Part shown: piece by piece, positions 47,701 to 59,200 of the stretch | How the letters are laid out: each line of letters starts with the position of its first letter | How positions within the stretch are numbered: position 1 is the stretch's first letter | Source: Escallonia rubra | Taxonomy: Eukaryota > Streptophyta > Magnoliopsida > Escalloniales > Escalloniaceae | DNA: 64,000 nucleotides | Direction: 5' to 3' | Assembly: GCA_033065855.1 (NCBI GenBank) | Contig: JAVXUO010001311.1 | Span: 186,001-250,000 of the forward strand | Program-made: the position numbers and the translations under genes | The notes under the pieces: generated by a model | Database searches by the model: none | Seen by the model: only the letters and a program-made list of their open reading frames with translations | Told to the model about the DNA's origin: nothing

Positions 47701-50033
47701 TGGAAGTTATGAAAAACATTAATCCACGAAGTTTGTTGAATCAATGTGTTAAGGATGCACCTGAGGCTCCACGAATAGAACCATCCCCATCAGCCTTCAC
47801 CACAGTTGAGGTATCAATATCTCCACTACCAGTGCTGAAAATGGAAAGCCTTCCAACTAGTTACTTAGAAAAGTTAAGAAAGACTACAGTTCTGTGCTTA
47901 ATGAAGAGTTAGCGGGTACCAATCGAGCACGTCTAGAATTTTTGGCTTCCCATCCGATGTCACTTGTAGTCCTGCGGCAGCTGGATCAACGCCAGAATCT
48001 GAATAACAAGCAATAGACACATTAGTCACTCAAATTCCGCTTTGATCAGCAGAAAACCAATTAAAATAGTTGTCTTCAAAAGTTCCCAACAACACCACCG
48101 TGCAATCAACCCTATGCTAACTCATATTATCTCCATTCAGTTAGACGTGGACTTAAAAGTAATGCTGTCCAGCAAAATTATCCCCTCCACATAAAACTAC
48201 GTGACATTTATAAACGAACATTTTCTCGTACTCTTGAAAACAAAACCATAAATCCTGTCTAATTATGAAGATGAACTAGAATGGCTTGAAGCCTGAGATG
48301 AATCGATTTTCTTTATGGGAAGCATGCATGCCTTGACGCATTCTCCTCACTGTATGCCTTGACGAATTCTCCTCATTGTCTCCCCGAGTTTTCTTTCTTT
48401 TTTTCCTTCTCTTTTGTTTCGTTCGGGTAATTGGCAGGGGTGACGCGCCTCAGGACATGTATTTGTTTGAGCTTTTAACATGAAAGGGCACTATGACCCC
48501 CAATAGACATAGTAATTCATACTCTTCAATTCTAAACGCATTCACTCAGTCGTACTACATTCCTCTGTTAGCACATCGGTTGGAGATCAAAGCAGAAGTA
48601 AGAAAGCCAAAATATATATGTCTGGAAGCCCAACACCACAATAATTGTGCTTGCCAGTGAGCATCAATGCATAGACACGTTCTCCTTTTCCTTAGTGTAA
48701 TTTTCTGAAACCCTTTTTGCTTTCCCTTTGTCTTTTGAGTCTGCGTAATGATTATTTAAACTTGGCACGTGGTAAACCCCTTAGTTTATGTACGTCATTT
48801 CACCCCACTAAACCTTGCAACTTATAATCTACTCTTTCGATTACATACGCTCCTCTAAAACTGCATCAAGTAACGCATCAAACCAGAAGCCAAGGAAATG
48901 CATAGATACAGGGGTGCATATCCTCTAAAACCAAATCCACTTTCCCATTCCATCTCTCTGTCATTCCATACTTTGCCAAAACTAACGATGAATCACCGTC
49001 AAATTTACAAAAATAGCACATCAAACCATCAAATTGCATGAGAAAACTGCAACATTAATCATCACTAGACTAAGCAACACGAAATTAAGGAAAATTGCAT
49101 CTAGTTAAAGCACTTTTTCAAATTAACTACAGCAATATACCTAACTATACTTTCAGTCTACTGCTTTTACTTCTTTCTGTTTTTCTTGTCTTTTCCCATA
49201 TTGTCTTGGTAACCTAACAGTGATCAGTATGAAGGAGTCAAAGCATCAAACCAGAAGCCAAGGAAATTGCATAGATACATGTCTGCATGTACTTTTAATC
49301 AAATCAAATCAACTCTAACACTCTCTCTTACTTCATGTTATTGCAAAATTAACCACAAATCACTGGCAAAATCACAAAATAGCACAACAAACCATCTAAT
49401 TGCATCACATTGAGGAAACTGCAACATTAATCAATTCACAGTAAGCAGCATTACTTAGATTAAGAAAAAATGCACCATAGTGCATCATATCTTCAAACTA
49501 AGTGTTATAACAGACCTTGCTATAGCTTCAGTCTACTCTTTCCAGTGCTTTCAGTTTTTCTTTCTTTTCCTAGATTTTCTTGGTAACCAAACAGTGATCT
49601 GTATTAAAGAGTGAAAGTACTCTTAACATCCACAAAAAGTCCAACCTATTAACTCTCTGTTTATTCCGTACTATAGCAGAAGTTACCACAAATCACCGGA
49701 AAAATTACGAAACCAGCACATCAAACGATCTAATTGCATCACACTCAGAAAACCGCAACATAAATCAAATTTACAGTAAGAAAAATTGCACTCGGTCTAT
49801 TCTTTCCGTCGCTGCCAAATAATGATCAGAGTCAAACGTGTCAGCGCAAAGAGCGTACCGAAGATAGCGATGACGACGCCGCGGCCGTCGAACTCGGGAT
49901 GGGCCTCGACGAACTTGTCGGCGGCAATCTCCTTCTTCGGCATCAGCGAGGCGAGGAAGGTGGACTCGTTCAGCTTGAAATTACGCAACGCCCCATTGTC
50001 CTCGCTGGATTTCACGAGTGAGGAGCAAGGCAT
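29754..50033 (-). CDS. TPP2: Tripeptidyl-peptidase II (giant subtilisin-type serine peptidase)
   Basis: 34 exons, 5' to 3': 50033-49859, 47998-47920, 47834-47761, 47536-47427, 47344-47264, 47121-47035, 46939-46797, 46132-45982, 45882-45760, 44682-44599, 44502-44315, 44240-44066, 43961-43840, 43741-43662, 43318-43260, 40950-40796, 39924-39746, 39361-39249, 39181-39011, 37479-37351, 37239-37139, 37043-36926, 36596-36517, 36166-36094, 35377-35292, 35214-35163, 35047-34913, 34777-34706, 33464-33372, 32643-32551, 31864-31766, 31495-31403, 30759-30544, 29912-29754. All are GT-AG and every phase agrees: 3,948 nt, 1,315 residues. Catalytic residues: Asp59 (DSG), His286 (SPHGTHVAG), oxyanion Asn384 (SSAGNNGP), Ser472 ([10 protein letters not shown]). 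The long Asp-His spacing is typical of TPP2. The enzyme removes tripeptides from N termini of peptides released by the proteasome and forms very large complexes in the cytosol. In-frame ATGs at 50,153 and 50,261 could add 40 or 76 residues. Confidence 0.97.
42333..42850. mobile_element. MITE-like inverted-repeat element in TPP2 intron 15
   Basis: The left part reads CATAGTTATCAGCACCTGAC (42,337-42,356) and continues CGGAC. The right part (42,817-42,841), in reverse complement, reads CATAGTTATCATAACCTGAC and also continues CGGAC, a long near-perfect terminal inverted repeat about 500 bp apart. Inside, ACCGGTGGATCAACCGGTT and similar motifs recur. No ORF. It lies between exons 15 and 16, in the largest TPP2 intron (2.3 kb). 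Target duplications could not be fixed. Confidence 0.75.
48840..49800. repeat. Imperfect tandem repeat in TPP2 intron 1, about 335-370 bp period
   Basis: GCATCAAACCAGAAGCCAAGG occurs at 48,875 and 49,243 (period 368). ACCACAAATCAC occurs at 49,352 and 49,685 (period 333). AATTGCATCACA and AACTGCAACATTAATCA also recur in each unit. There are three units, the third shortened and running into exon 1. Non-coding. Confidence 0.85.
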
Positions 50034-50261
50034 CGGCCTGGCCGTAGTAGTGCTTGAGCTCGTTAGCTTATTGGGTGCACTGAGTGAAGAAGCGGGCGGC
50101 GGAAATGATTGCGGCCTCGCCACGCACGGTCCTTGTAAAACTGAGTTTTGCATAGTTTCGAAAGTTGCGTGGGGGCGTTTTTGGTAATTTGAGTGATGGC
50201 TTTGAGGTGGATTGCGGCGGTGCCACCGCCGGGTTCTTAGTGGCGTGTTTGTGGTGGACAC
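50034..50261 (-). other. Possible N-terminal extension of TPP2 (transit-peptide-like)
   Basis: The exon 1 frame stays open upstream of the chosen start to ATGs at 50,153 and 50,261, adding 40 or 76 residues rich in Ser, Thr, Pro, Arg and His with almost no acidic residues, as in plastid transit peptides. The longer form (1,391 residues) is close to the long Arabidopsis TPP2 form I recall (about 1,380). A competing frame is also open here (50,068-50,325), so this may simply be 5' leader. Confidence 0.45.
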
Positions 50262-50579
50262 TTAGACGGGTGTGTATGGACTGACATGCTTCTTTTGGAT
50301 TTGTGAAATTACCGGGTTGCTCCACATCTTGGCGGATCCCATAAATAAACCTGGTAAAAGTGGCTGCATGTTCCTACTTTGGAATTTTTCTTCCGCACTA
50401 TCTTTTGGAATCTTTTTTCGTAAGACCTTTTAAACTTTTAATTATATCTTTTAGTTATGTGCACCGAATAAAGGGACGATTCTTTGTCTCTTGCTTAGCT
50501 AATTCACATTTATCATCCTGGAGCATGTTCCACTATTTCAGTTTATCCTTTGTTTTCGGCTCATTCTTGCATAACATTC

Positions 50580-52025
50580 ATGTTATCATAGAGCATCTAT
50601 GGATGTTACGAGGAAACCAAATGACTTCCACCATTTCACATTGTTAGCCTTAGTCCTTATATGATTCACTGATGATTTAATGGTGAACCGTCCACTAGGA
50701 TCAATGTCCCAGGACAGCTCATCTATATGACCAAGTCTAGGAGCTAGCATAGAGTTGATCGTGAGGTTTGCTTCCCTCAATGTCAAAGATATGTATGCAG
50801 GCAAGCTTCATATTTGGTCCACAATGATATCTGCTACTTTTGAGTTTACTCCAAGGCCAGAATCATAGCCAATTCTCATGCCATATTGATTTGCTAGAAT
50901 AACACAGGGTAGCCACTTGTCCATCCACATCCAAGTATCATTTCCATCTCCAATTTTATATGTACATAGCTGATAGACTGTATTTCTTAATTTAACAGTT
51001 TACACCAGGTCCATGATAAAGTGACTGGTGCTTTAAATGTCCACATATGATTCCCTTTGATAATATAATTGTCACACCATTGAACCCACGTAGAATCATT
51101 TTTGTTAGCCAAATCCCACAAGTGTTTGCAAATAGTTGCTCTATTCCATTCCTCTAGTCTTTTAACTCCCAGACTACCCTCTCTCTTAGGTAGACAAACC
51201 TCCTTCCATGAAACTTTTGCCCCAGTACACCTCACGTCCTTTCCACGCCAAATAAATGCTCTGATTTTGCTCTCCACAATCTTAATGATCTTCTTGGGTA
51301 GGATAAAGATGACACGTTAATATACTTACACACTTAGTAATACTGATGTAGCCAATTGAACTCTTCTTGCATATGATAAATGTTTGGATGTCCATATTGT
51401 GATTTTTTTTTTTTTTCAATCTCTCAATCAGAGTTGTGCAATCCTTATATTGAAACTTTGTAGTAGATTATAGGCACCCCCAAGTATGTCACAGAAAATT
51501 GACCAAGAGTTACACCAATAATGTTCACTAATTCCTCAACATGACCCTCATCAATACCAGCCATGTACATAGAGCTTTTATTTAGATTTGGAGCTAAGCC
51601 TGATAATTCTTCAAATTCATTTAAAGCTTGTTTGAGAAGAATCATAGTATCCTTATCTGCTCTAACAAAGAGGAATAAATCATCTGCAAAGCATAGATGA
51701 TTTATTTGCAATTCCTTGCTTTTAGGATGATACTTGAAAGTAGCTTGACTAGCATAGAAGTCCATAATGCCTGCCAATTCCTCCATGACCAGTAAGAACA
51801 AATAAGGTGAAATGGGGTCTCTCTCTTAGTCATTTCTTGCTTCCAAAGTATCAATCCATACATCCATTCAAGTTAACTGAAAATCTTGTTGTTGTGACAC
51901 ATTTCATGATTCATTCAATGAACTTGCTTAGAAACTGCATAACTTCTATCATTTTTTGCAAATAATCCCATCCCACTAAGTCAGTCTTTTGTAGATCAAT
52001 CTTTAATACACATCTTGGCTAACCA
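50580..52025 (-). pseudogene. LINE (non-LTR retrotransposon) reverse transcriptase remnant
   Basis: Read on the minus strand it shows, in order: VLKIDLQKTDLVGWDYL (RT palm, near 52,000), TTTRFSVNLNG, a readable SPYLFLLVMEELAGIM, the catalytic FADD box (INHLCFADDLFLF), and SVTYLGVPI. These are followed by the C-terminal region FIWRGKDVRC...SWKEVCLPKREGSLGVKRL, KGNHMWTFKAP and GDGNDTWMWMDKWLP, and a zf-RVT-like end (GRFTIKSSVNHIR). Stops and frameshifts break it into pieces of 72-118 codons. The 5' part (endonuclease) is missing, as in the usual 5'-truncated LINE copies. It lies about 550 bp upstream of the TPP2 start, in the same orientation. Confidence 0.9.
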
Positions 52026-53434
52026 CCTATTTTTCTATAATTTAAGATTTATTTTTACTGAATATGACAATAAACACGTATATGTGATTTTTTTAATAAC
52101 AAAATTCGTATTATTAATTTAATTTTCGCACACGCGCACTATAACTCGTTATCTATTGTAATTTTCTACCTATCTATATATTCTTACCAAAAGATATTGT
52201 ACTTTGATTTTGTGCAGGCATTACCTTTGCCACAAATCCTAGTTTAATGTAGATTTCACGTTGGTCGGTAACCATACGATCGTCTATGTGTTGGATAATC
52301 CTCATGCAATTTTAAATTACAACTAAGGTGCAATTGTTTTATGTCGTGGTAGAAAGTCACTCTTTAATTGCTTTGTGTCTTTGCGCCTGTCCTATTCCAA
52401 CAACCAATGGCTAGTCATCTTTCACAATGACTCCCTAGTTATTGTCAAGGAGTTTTCCTCACCTTAGATATCTCACTTTTGCAACCGTGAGGCTAATTTT
52501 TAGAAACTGTTTTTTTTTTTTTTTTTGTAGTTTATCGCCAAAAACAAATTCACCTAACTGCAAACCACCATAACAACATATTACCAGTAGGCCAGCGCTG
52601 ACCAGCACCCCTGAACACTAATCCTTCCACACTGCCCACCACCATATCCACTTGCCAACACCCCCAAACGTCAAACACCACCACCACATCCCCTATCACC
52701 ATAAATATTGTCACCGCCGCCGTAACCATACAACACCATCACTCCCAATCACATGACGTCAGCACCACCCAAAAAAACAACATTAACCATAACCAATGTA
52801 ACCACGACTACAACCCACACACAATCGACATCAGTCTCATCACCATATCTGTAATCACATGCTACCACATTACAACCGCCATCACGCGCACAACAATAAT
52901 CATAACTGCCATTTGCTGTGCAAAAAAAAATTGTTGAAGATTTGTAATTTTTCTCTGGACTCGCATATCTATGTCAGATCTACACGAAGATGGCACTTCG
53001 ACGGTGGCTTCAAGGACAGAGACAACAGGTGGTCACGCAGCGATGGCAACAAGTGGGCACGAGCGGCTATGCCATCATGATTGATCAGTGGTGGTTGGTG
53101 GTGATCTGTGTGTTAATGGGTTGGTGGCACTGGGCAGTGGTTGGTGGCGATTTCTGTGTTGATGAGTTGGTGGCAAGGGGTGGTGGTTGGTGGCGATGTG
53201 GGGCTGAGGAGGGATATATCAACCATGAAGAAAAAAGAAAAAAAGTGTAAAGTAATCTTGACAAGAATTTGTATCCAATAATCATGAAGTTTTGTCCAAA
53301 ATAAAAACTAAAACTAGTTTTGGATTTTAAATTTTTTGAAAACCAAAACTCAAAACAAAGACATTTCGGTACCGTTTGAAAACTGGTTGGCTTTTAGTCT
53401 TTTCTCCAGTTTCGTTTTTTTTCTTCAATTTTGA
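52026..53434. other. Repeat-rich intergenic region, no gene seen
   Basis: Positions 52,560-52,880 are rich in CAC/ACC on the plus strand and 53,040-53,200 are rich in GTG/TGG, so the two arms are roughly complementary low-complexity stretches around an AT-rich middle. The short ORFs here (for example 52,859-53,250) are compositional. Confidence 0.45.
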
Positions 53435-53665
53435 AAACTAGGTTTAAAAACAGGATTGTTTTTAAAAACTCAAATTTTGGAGTTTTGAGTTTTTATTTTT
53501 GTTTTAAGAACGCACCCCCCGCCCCGCCTGCCGCCTGCCACCGGCCACCGCAACCACTACCAAAGAAAAAACTCAAAAATAAGAATTGGGTAATCAAACA
53601 CCCATTTATTTTTTTGGAAATAGAAAATTAAAACTGGAAGTGATTTCAAACAGACTCGAACCATC
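53435..53665 (+). repeat. Dispersed repeat, copy 2 (partner at 815-1,130)
   Basis: Same landmark order and orientation as the copy near the left end of the window, including CCAAAGAAAAAACTCAAAA (about 53,559), ATTGGGTAATCAAACACCC and AAAACTGGAAGTGATTTCAA. The left boundary may extend to the GTTTGAAAACTGG motif at about 53,374, an inverted relative of the right end. Confidence 0.65.
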
Positions 53666-54185
53666 ACACACACCCATAGTTGTTGTTAACAGGCAAGTTA
53701 AGTCCAGAAGCCTAAGTGGACATATACATACTACAATATTTGTCCACATAGTTATGTGATATGTATCGATGAATTCTTCCTATAAGAGTCTAGTCATGTA
53801 AAGATTGTTCTCTTTTAATGTAGAAACGAATTACATGGCACACACGATACAAGTGCAAAAATAAAGTTAGTAGTATAATTATTTTATAATATGAAGCTTG
53901 ACTTTTAAATTTTGTTTTGACTATATTTTTTAATGGATCTCAAATGGGCCAATGTGAAAAAAATAAGTTGTGAAATTGGGACTTGTTAGAAAATCGAGCA
54001 TGATATTTGAATTTTTTAAAATGTGAAACCCAAAAATATTCTTACTAAATAGTTATTTACTATTTAATATTCTTATTGTATGTCCACTTTTACGAATTTT
54101 TTTAGAATGACTCATGTCATTATTGTAGGTAGGTAGTTACATACCATTAAAGAGGTATTACACAAAAAGATGTTTTCTTTATATA

Positions 54186-54640
54186 CTAGCTGCGAGACAC
54201 ACGCGTAGCGTGTGGATCAAGTAGGTAACTTGTTAAAAAAAAAAATCTTGTGATTTTTTTATTGTTTTTTCGACCAATAATAATTCTAGTTGTTACATGA
54301 ACTATGCAATCCAAAATATTGTTTTCCCAAATTATCTACGAATATCAACAGTAAACTATCGATATTCTAATAATGTTTACTCGTTTCTCGAATTTGTCGT
54401 GTATTGAAGCCTTGAAAGAAAAATGGCAGTACTGTTAATTGTGAAATTAGGAAGGCAAAATTATTAAGAGTGTTAACCGCCATTGAATATATCTCTTCTG
54501 TCTCCCTAATTTTTTGCTTATCTTTTTCAAATTTTTTAATCTTTTGATGCTACATGTCACCGTTTTAGATAGGAAGTTGTGTAACACTAAAAATTGTGTT
54601 GCATGAAATGGGTATTCCGTTTATATATAGTTTAGATAGA
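54186..54640 (-). mobile_element. Non-autonomous Helitron-like element
   Basis: Read on the minus strand, it starts TCTATCTAAACTATATATAA after a host A (54,641). It ends with the hairpin CACACGC-TAC-GCGTGTG (54,214-54,198), then TCTCGCAG and CTAG (54,189-54,186), followed by host T. That matches the Helitron rules: 5' TC, 3' CTRR, a hairpin a few bases before the end, insertion between A and T, no target duplication and no terminal inverted repeats. At 455 bp with no Rep/helicase it must rely on another element. The 5' boundary is less certain than the 3' one because of the neighbouring (ATAGAT)n. Confidence 0.7.
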
Positions 54641-54699
54641 TAGAAGATATAGATATAGATATAGATTTAAGTAATTCTTTTACCGACAAATTAACCAAT

Positions 54700-55830
54700 T
54701 CTTTTAGGATTTGGATTTCAGATTTGGAATTGGATTTTGAATTCAATTCACTTTTTTTTGTTTGGAACGAAAGAGAATTCAAATCACGAAATTCTAATTT
54801 TTGTATTTGGAGAACATAGGAAATGGAAAGGTAATAAATTTTTAGACAATTATATCCTTGACTTACGATGAAAAATAAATTACGGTAAGTGGTTTCAAGT
54901 GTACTAGTGCCACCACATGGTAGTGGTGGTGGCAGCACTGCACGAGATAGCAACATCGACAGTGAAAATGGTGGGGTGGTCAAGTGATGGTAATGATGGT
55001 AGTGGTGGCGGCGGTGATGGTGGTGATGGCAGCAGTAGCGATGGTGGTAATAGTGATGGTGGCGGCATTGACAATAATGGTGGCAATGGTGATGGTGTGG
55101 TGGTAGCAGTAGTGGTAGCGACGGTGGTGGTGGTGGTTGTGGTGGCGGCGGTGGCAATAGTGGTGGCGGTGGTGGTGGCAGTACTGGCGGTGGTGGCGGT
55201 GGCAGTAGTGGTGGCGGTGATAATAGTGATGGCAGTGTGGTGGTGGTGACAGTAGTGGCGGCGACGGTAGTAGTTTTGACAGTACTGGCGGTAGTGGTGG
55301 CAGTGGTGGTGAAGGATGTAGTGGCTGTGGTGGTGGTGGTGATTGTAGTGGTGACTGTGGTGGTGGTGGTGGTAGTGTTAGCGGTGGTTATGGCGACAGC
55401 GACAGTGGTAGTAGTGGCGGCGGTGGCAGTGGTGGCGACGACGGTGGTGGTGGTGGCTACAATAGTGGTGGCGGTGGTGGTGGCAGTAGTGGTGGTAGTA
55501 GTGGTGCCAGTGGTGGTGGTGGCGGCAGTAGTGATGCCGGTGGTGGTAGTAAAAGTGGTGTGGCGGTAGCGGCAATGAAGATGGTGGTGGTGGGTTCATT
55601 GTTGGAGAGATCCAGAAAAAATGGTAAGATAGGTAAATAATTACTTTTAATTCAAGTAAATCGAAATCCCACGAAATTCGAACATTTTTTATCGGATTTC
55701 ACACTATAGAAACAAATCCAGTCAAATCCCATGAAATTCAATTCCAATTCCTTTTTCTAATGTTCCAAACAACAAAATTTGAGGATTTGAAATGAAATCC
55801 CATAAATTCCATGGTTCCAAACACACTAGT
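54700..55830. mobile_element. Inverted-repeat (foldback) element containing the triplet-repeat block
   Basis: The left flank of the triplet tract has GGAATTGGATTTTGAATTCAA and TGTTTGGAAC (about 54,725-54,770). The right flank, in reverse complement, has TGTTTGGAAC, GGAATTGGAATTGAATTTC and GTGTTTGGAACCATGG (about 55,740-55,830). These read as diverged arms of one MITE-like element. Exact ends and target duplications are not clear. Confidence 0.5.
54903..55605. repeat. Long degenerate triplet repeat (GGT/GGC/AGT)n, about 700 bp
   Basis: Almost every third position follows a GGT, GGC, GAT or AGT pattern, with runs such as GGTGGTGGTGGTGG. All six frames therefore give poly-Val, poly-Gly or poly-His ORFs (such as 54,917-55,249 and 55,237-55,569), which are not genes. 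The plus strand is strongly G-rich and could form quadruplex-like structures. Confidence 0.9.
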
Positions 55831-56294
55831 TTTGTCTCTAAACTTTGTTTGGCATGCACTCAAATCTTTTCTACGTTCAATGTAGTCAAAGGGTTGAATA
55901 TCAAACGTATGAATTGTTTCATTAGAAGAAAAAGGCCCCTGCTTAAAGATGTGCCAAAGAAATGCTTGGCTTGCGCCCAATAGGAGGATGCTAGATACAT
56001 TCTGAAAGTAAATTACCATCTGATAATCTCTGCTTCCTAAAGGAATCAATTCACTCTGAAACTGGTAAGAGTCTAAGAAACTTGATGAACTCTTGTTGAT
56101 TGGTGAAACTGTTATACAAAGAGTAAAACGATTTACATGTCATCTCTTACCAGAAAGAACAACTGTATGCCATATGACAAACAACATGTATTTAGAATCT
56201 TGCATGAGAGGTTCTAGTTAGAATAACAATTTTGTGTATGCTGTTTAACCTTTAAAGCTTCAACTAAAACTGCAGTATCTGCAGTTGTATGGCG
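55831..56294. other. 3' region of the pectin acetylesterase gene, no other gene
   Basis: This follows the stop codon on the minus strand and should hold its 3' untranslated region. No strong AATAAA was seen and no ORF is convincing. Confidence 0.4.
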
Positions 56295-59200
56295 TTACTC
56301 GAGTGTTCTAATGGCATGCTGAATATTGTTAGGAGCTTGGCCTATCAGGTTATGGCAGGTAGAGTCACACGGATAGGCGCAGTCAATTTCCTTGGACACC
56401 CTCCTCCCAAAATACCAATCACCAACTGCTTCTGCAATTGTCTGCAAACAACATCTGTTGTTAGTCATATTGAAACTTGTTTAGGATTGACTATTCAGGT
56501 TTTGATTAGGGTCTAGAGTACTGAGTGATAATGGACAGGCTCATTGACCTATATAGACCACTGGAAGGAAGCAGAAAAAGGAAACGGCAATTAGTTGATC
56601 ATAGTTAGGTCTGACTGATTAATGAGTTAGGTTGGAAACCTTGTTGTGCATTCTTGGGGAGTCAACTGCAAACCACGTATCTTGCGACTCACTCTGGCAA
56701 TGAGCAAAACAGGAGTTGATAAACAATCCACCTGTTCTTGAATATTCAAGAAATTCCCTCAGAACTGCAAGCATGTCCTTCCTGAACCCTGAATGGCAGA
56801 TGTTCAACTGAAGATGCTAACGAAGGATGGTAATTTCGATGATTGGTAATATCATGCAGAATTATTGGTGAAAGAAAATTACTCAAAAGAAAAGTTGACT
56901 ATTAATGCAATTTTGGAAGGGAATGCGTATGACATCAAGAGGCCAATAATAACCTTGCAAAATGTTTATCTCGTCTGGACTACAAGCTTCTGGATCAAGC
57001 TTGCAGCGATTCCATTTTCCATGTGGATCAGCAGTAGGCGGCACCAGTATATGATGAAACTGGAGAAAGACAACAGTTAAAGAGCTACTCATATTTCCAG
57101 AAGTAACACAACTATAGACCATTGAACTTCAAAATTTTCAAGCTCGGTGAACATAGTCTTACTTGGTACACATCGTATGCTGAATTCAAGACAAAAAATG
57201 GCGTTTGAATGTACTTCAGAGCATACTGTGGGAAAAAGCACTGCACAAACAATGCAGAGAACCTCAAAGTTGTGATCAGGTTGTAAATTCTGAACGAACA
57301 ATAATCAGGTATCTTTTGGAAAGCATACTTGTTCCGGTAAGTAGCCAGAACTTGTGCAATTTTTATCCAGATTCTGTTCTACCCCCTGTCAAACCACAAC
57401 GTCTATGATGAAGAACAAAATGCAGTAGCAACTCTATTAGAGCATTAATAAGCAAATTAGGTGCCCATGTTAAACATTTACAATTGAACTATTCCTCGGA
57501 GTAATCTATAGTGAGCGGGTGGAAGGAGTATTAAAGTGACATATTCCTTGTTACTTATCCAAGACATCACAACAAACTATTCATTTTGGACAGAGATCAC
57601 AGGTTGTATTTTCTTAAAAAAGATCTACCTGTAGGGAAATAAGATCTTCGTAGAAGGTTCTTATGCTGCTGTTCAAACTTATGTCTTGTCTGCAACAAAA
57701 GTGCTAGCTTTTAACAAACAAATGCTCGCAGTGGACATAAAATCTCAAGTTTCCATCCAAAGAAGAAGCTTACATGTCCAGGAAAAATCCAGCATCACTT
57801 AAGCATTTTACATCTGCATTTCTTGGTAGATAGCTGGTGAAGTTGTCGCAGTGCAAGAAGGTAGCCAAACCCCCAGCAGAACACCCCGAGAGCAAAGCCT
57901 AGATTTACACAAGGAAACACCAGTCAAGCTTGCACGCCTATAGGGGTTATCATCTTGTTAGATTTTCTCCAAATTAACTCCAGATGCTTATTCATGTGAT
58001 ACATTTGTGAGATACAGCTTAGGACGCGAAAGAAGGACGACTATAATAACAATCCTAATCAAAATTCCAATTACCTCAAAACCCATAGAGAATCAACAAT
58101 AATAATAATAATCTAATAATGTTATAACTAGTCACATGACCCATCTCTCAGTCAATAGGCGCGGATCATGACTGCTTACCATCTATTGTGATTAGGCATT
58201 TACAAGACTTAGTGTAGCTGTTGAGTCAAAAATCTAAACAAGCAACAAGAAAAGAATCATAGTCCACAAACTAGGTGTTTTACCTTTTCTGCACGACCCA
58301 GACCCTTGGGGAGAAGATCAAGAATAATTGCTTTCCAAATCCTTTGCCCTCTGAAATAAAGCAATGACGTCTGTTGTTCATTTCACGTCAGACGAATACT
58401 TGATTATTAGTAAGCACCAAGAAACATAAGATTTTGTTCAATAACACCTCTTATAGGGCCATGATGCCAGTATCATCTCCAAAGATGTCGCTAACAAGTG
58501 CACAGTTCAGTTAAATCCAGCCACGTGATGTTGCTGTATGCAATAACTTTATTACGTTCGAATTTACATGTTTCAGCAGTCAAGTGTGCAACACTCGAAC
58601 TATAAGAAGATGCTGTTGATTGTTGGTATCAAGTATAGCAGACATTGCCTGATAACAAGAAGTTCAGGATATATCATGGTGGCTTAGATACATTTTCCTT
58701 GAAATACAGCAGGCTCTCCATTTCTATGTACGAATAACAGATTGTCTGAAAATGTACACTGGTTGTCTGAAATTTATAGGAATGTCGAGGATAAGATGTT
58801 CGGCGTGAAACCTCCCCCCCCCCCGCGACAACCCCGCGAAACGAACTTTTAATGGTTTCAAAGGGCTCCCAAAGTTTTCAATCGAGGACACTGGCATACT
58901 ATATTGAATGTTTATCATCATTCAAATTTACTTAAGTAAATGTCGAGAAGAATGAATGCAATCATATAAAGATTGTTTTCATGGACCATTTGATCGAACT
59001 CCTTGATTCACATACTGCTTTGGAAGCCACGCCATTCTACGTTTTGCCCACAATATCCACGAGAGTCCAAATCATCATGAATATAACGATACAAACGGGG
59101 CATTGGTGGAAACTGTAAAAGTAAAGTTTGCAAGATGCTTTACCCCATTGCTAAACTTTGAGTCTCCAGCAAACGAGGCTCCATCGCAGTATCTTAGCTT

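Noticed and set aside
49786-50187. Plus-strand ORF of 133 codons over TPP2 exon 1
   Set aside because: It is the antisense shadow of the GC-rich first exon of TPP2.
54917-55569. Long ORFs giving poly-Val, poly-Gly or poly-His proteins on both strands
   Set aside because: They follow from the triplet repeat in any frame and have no complex sequence, introns or promoter context.
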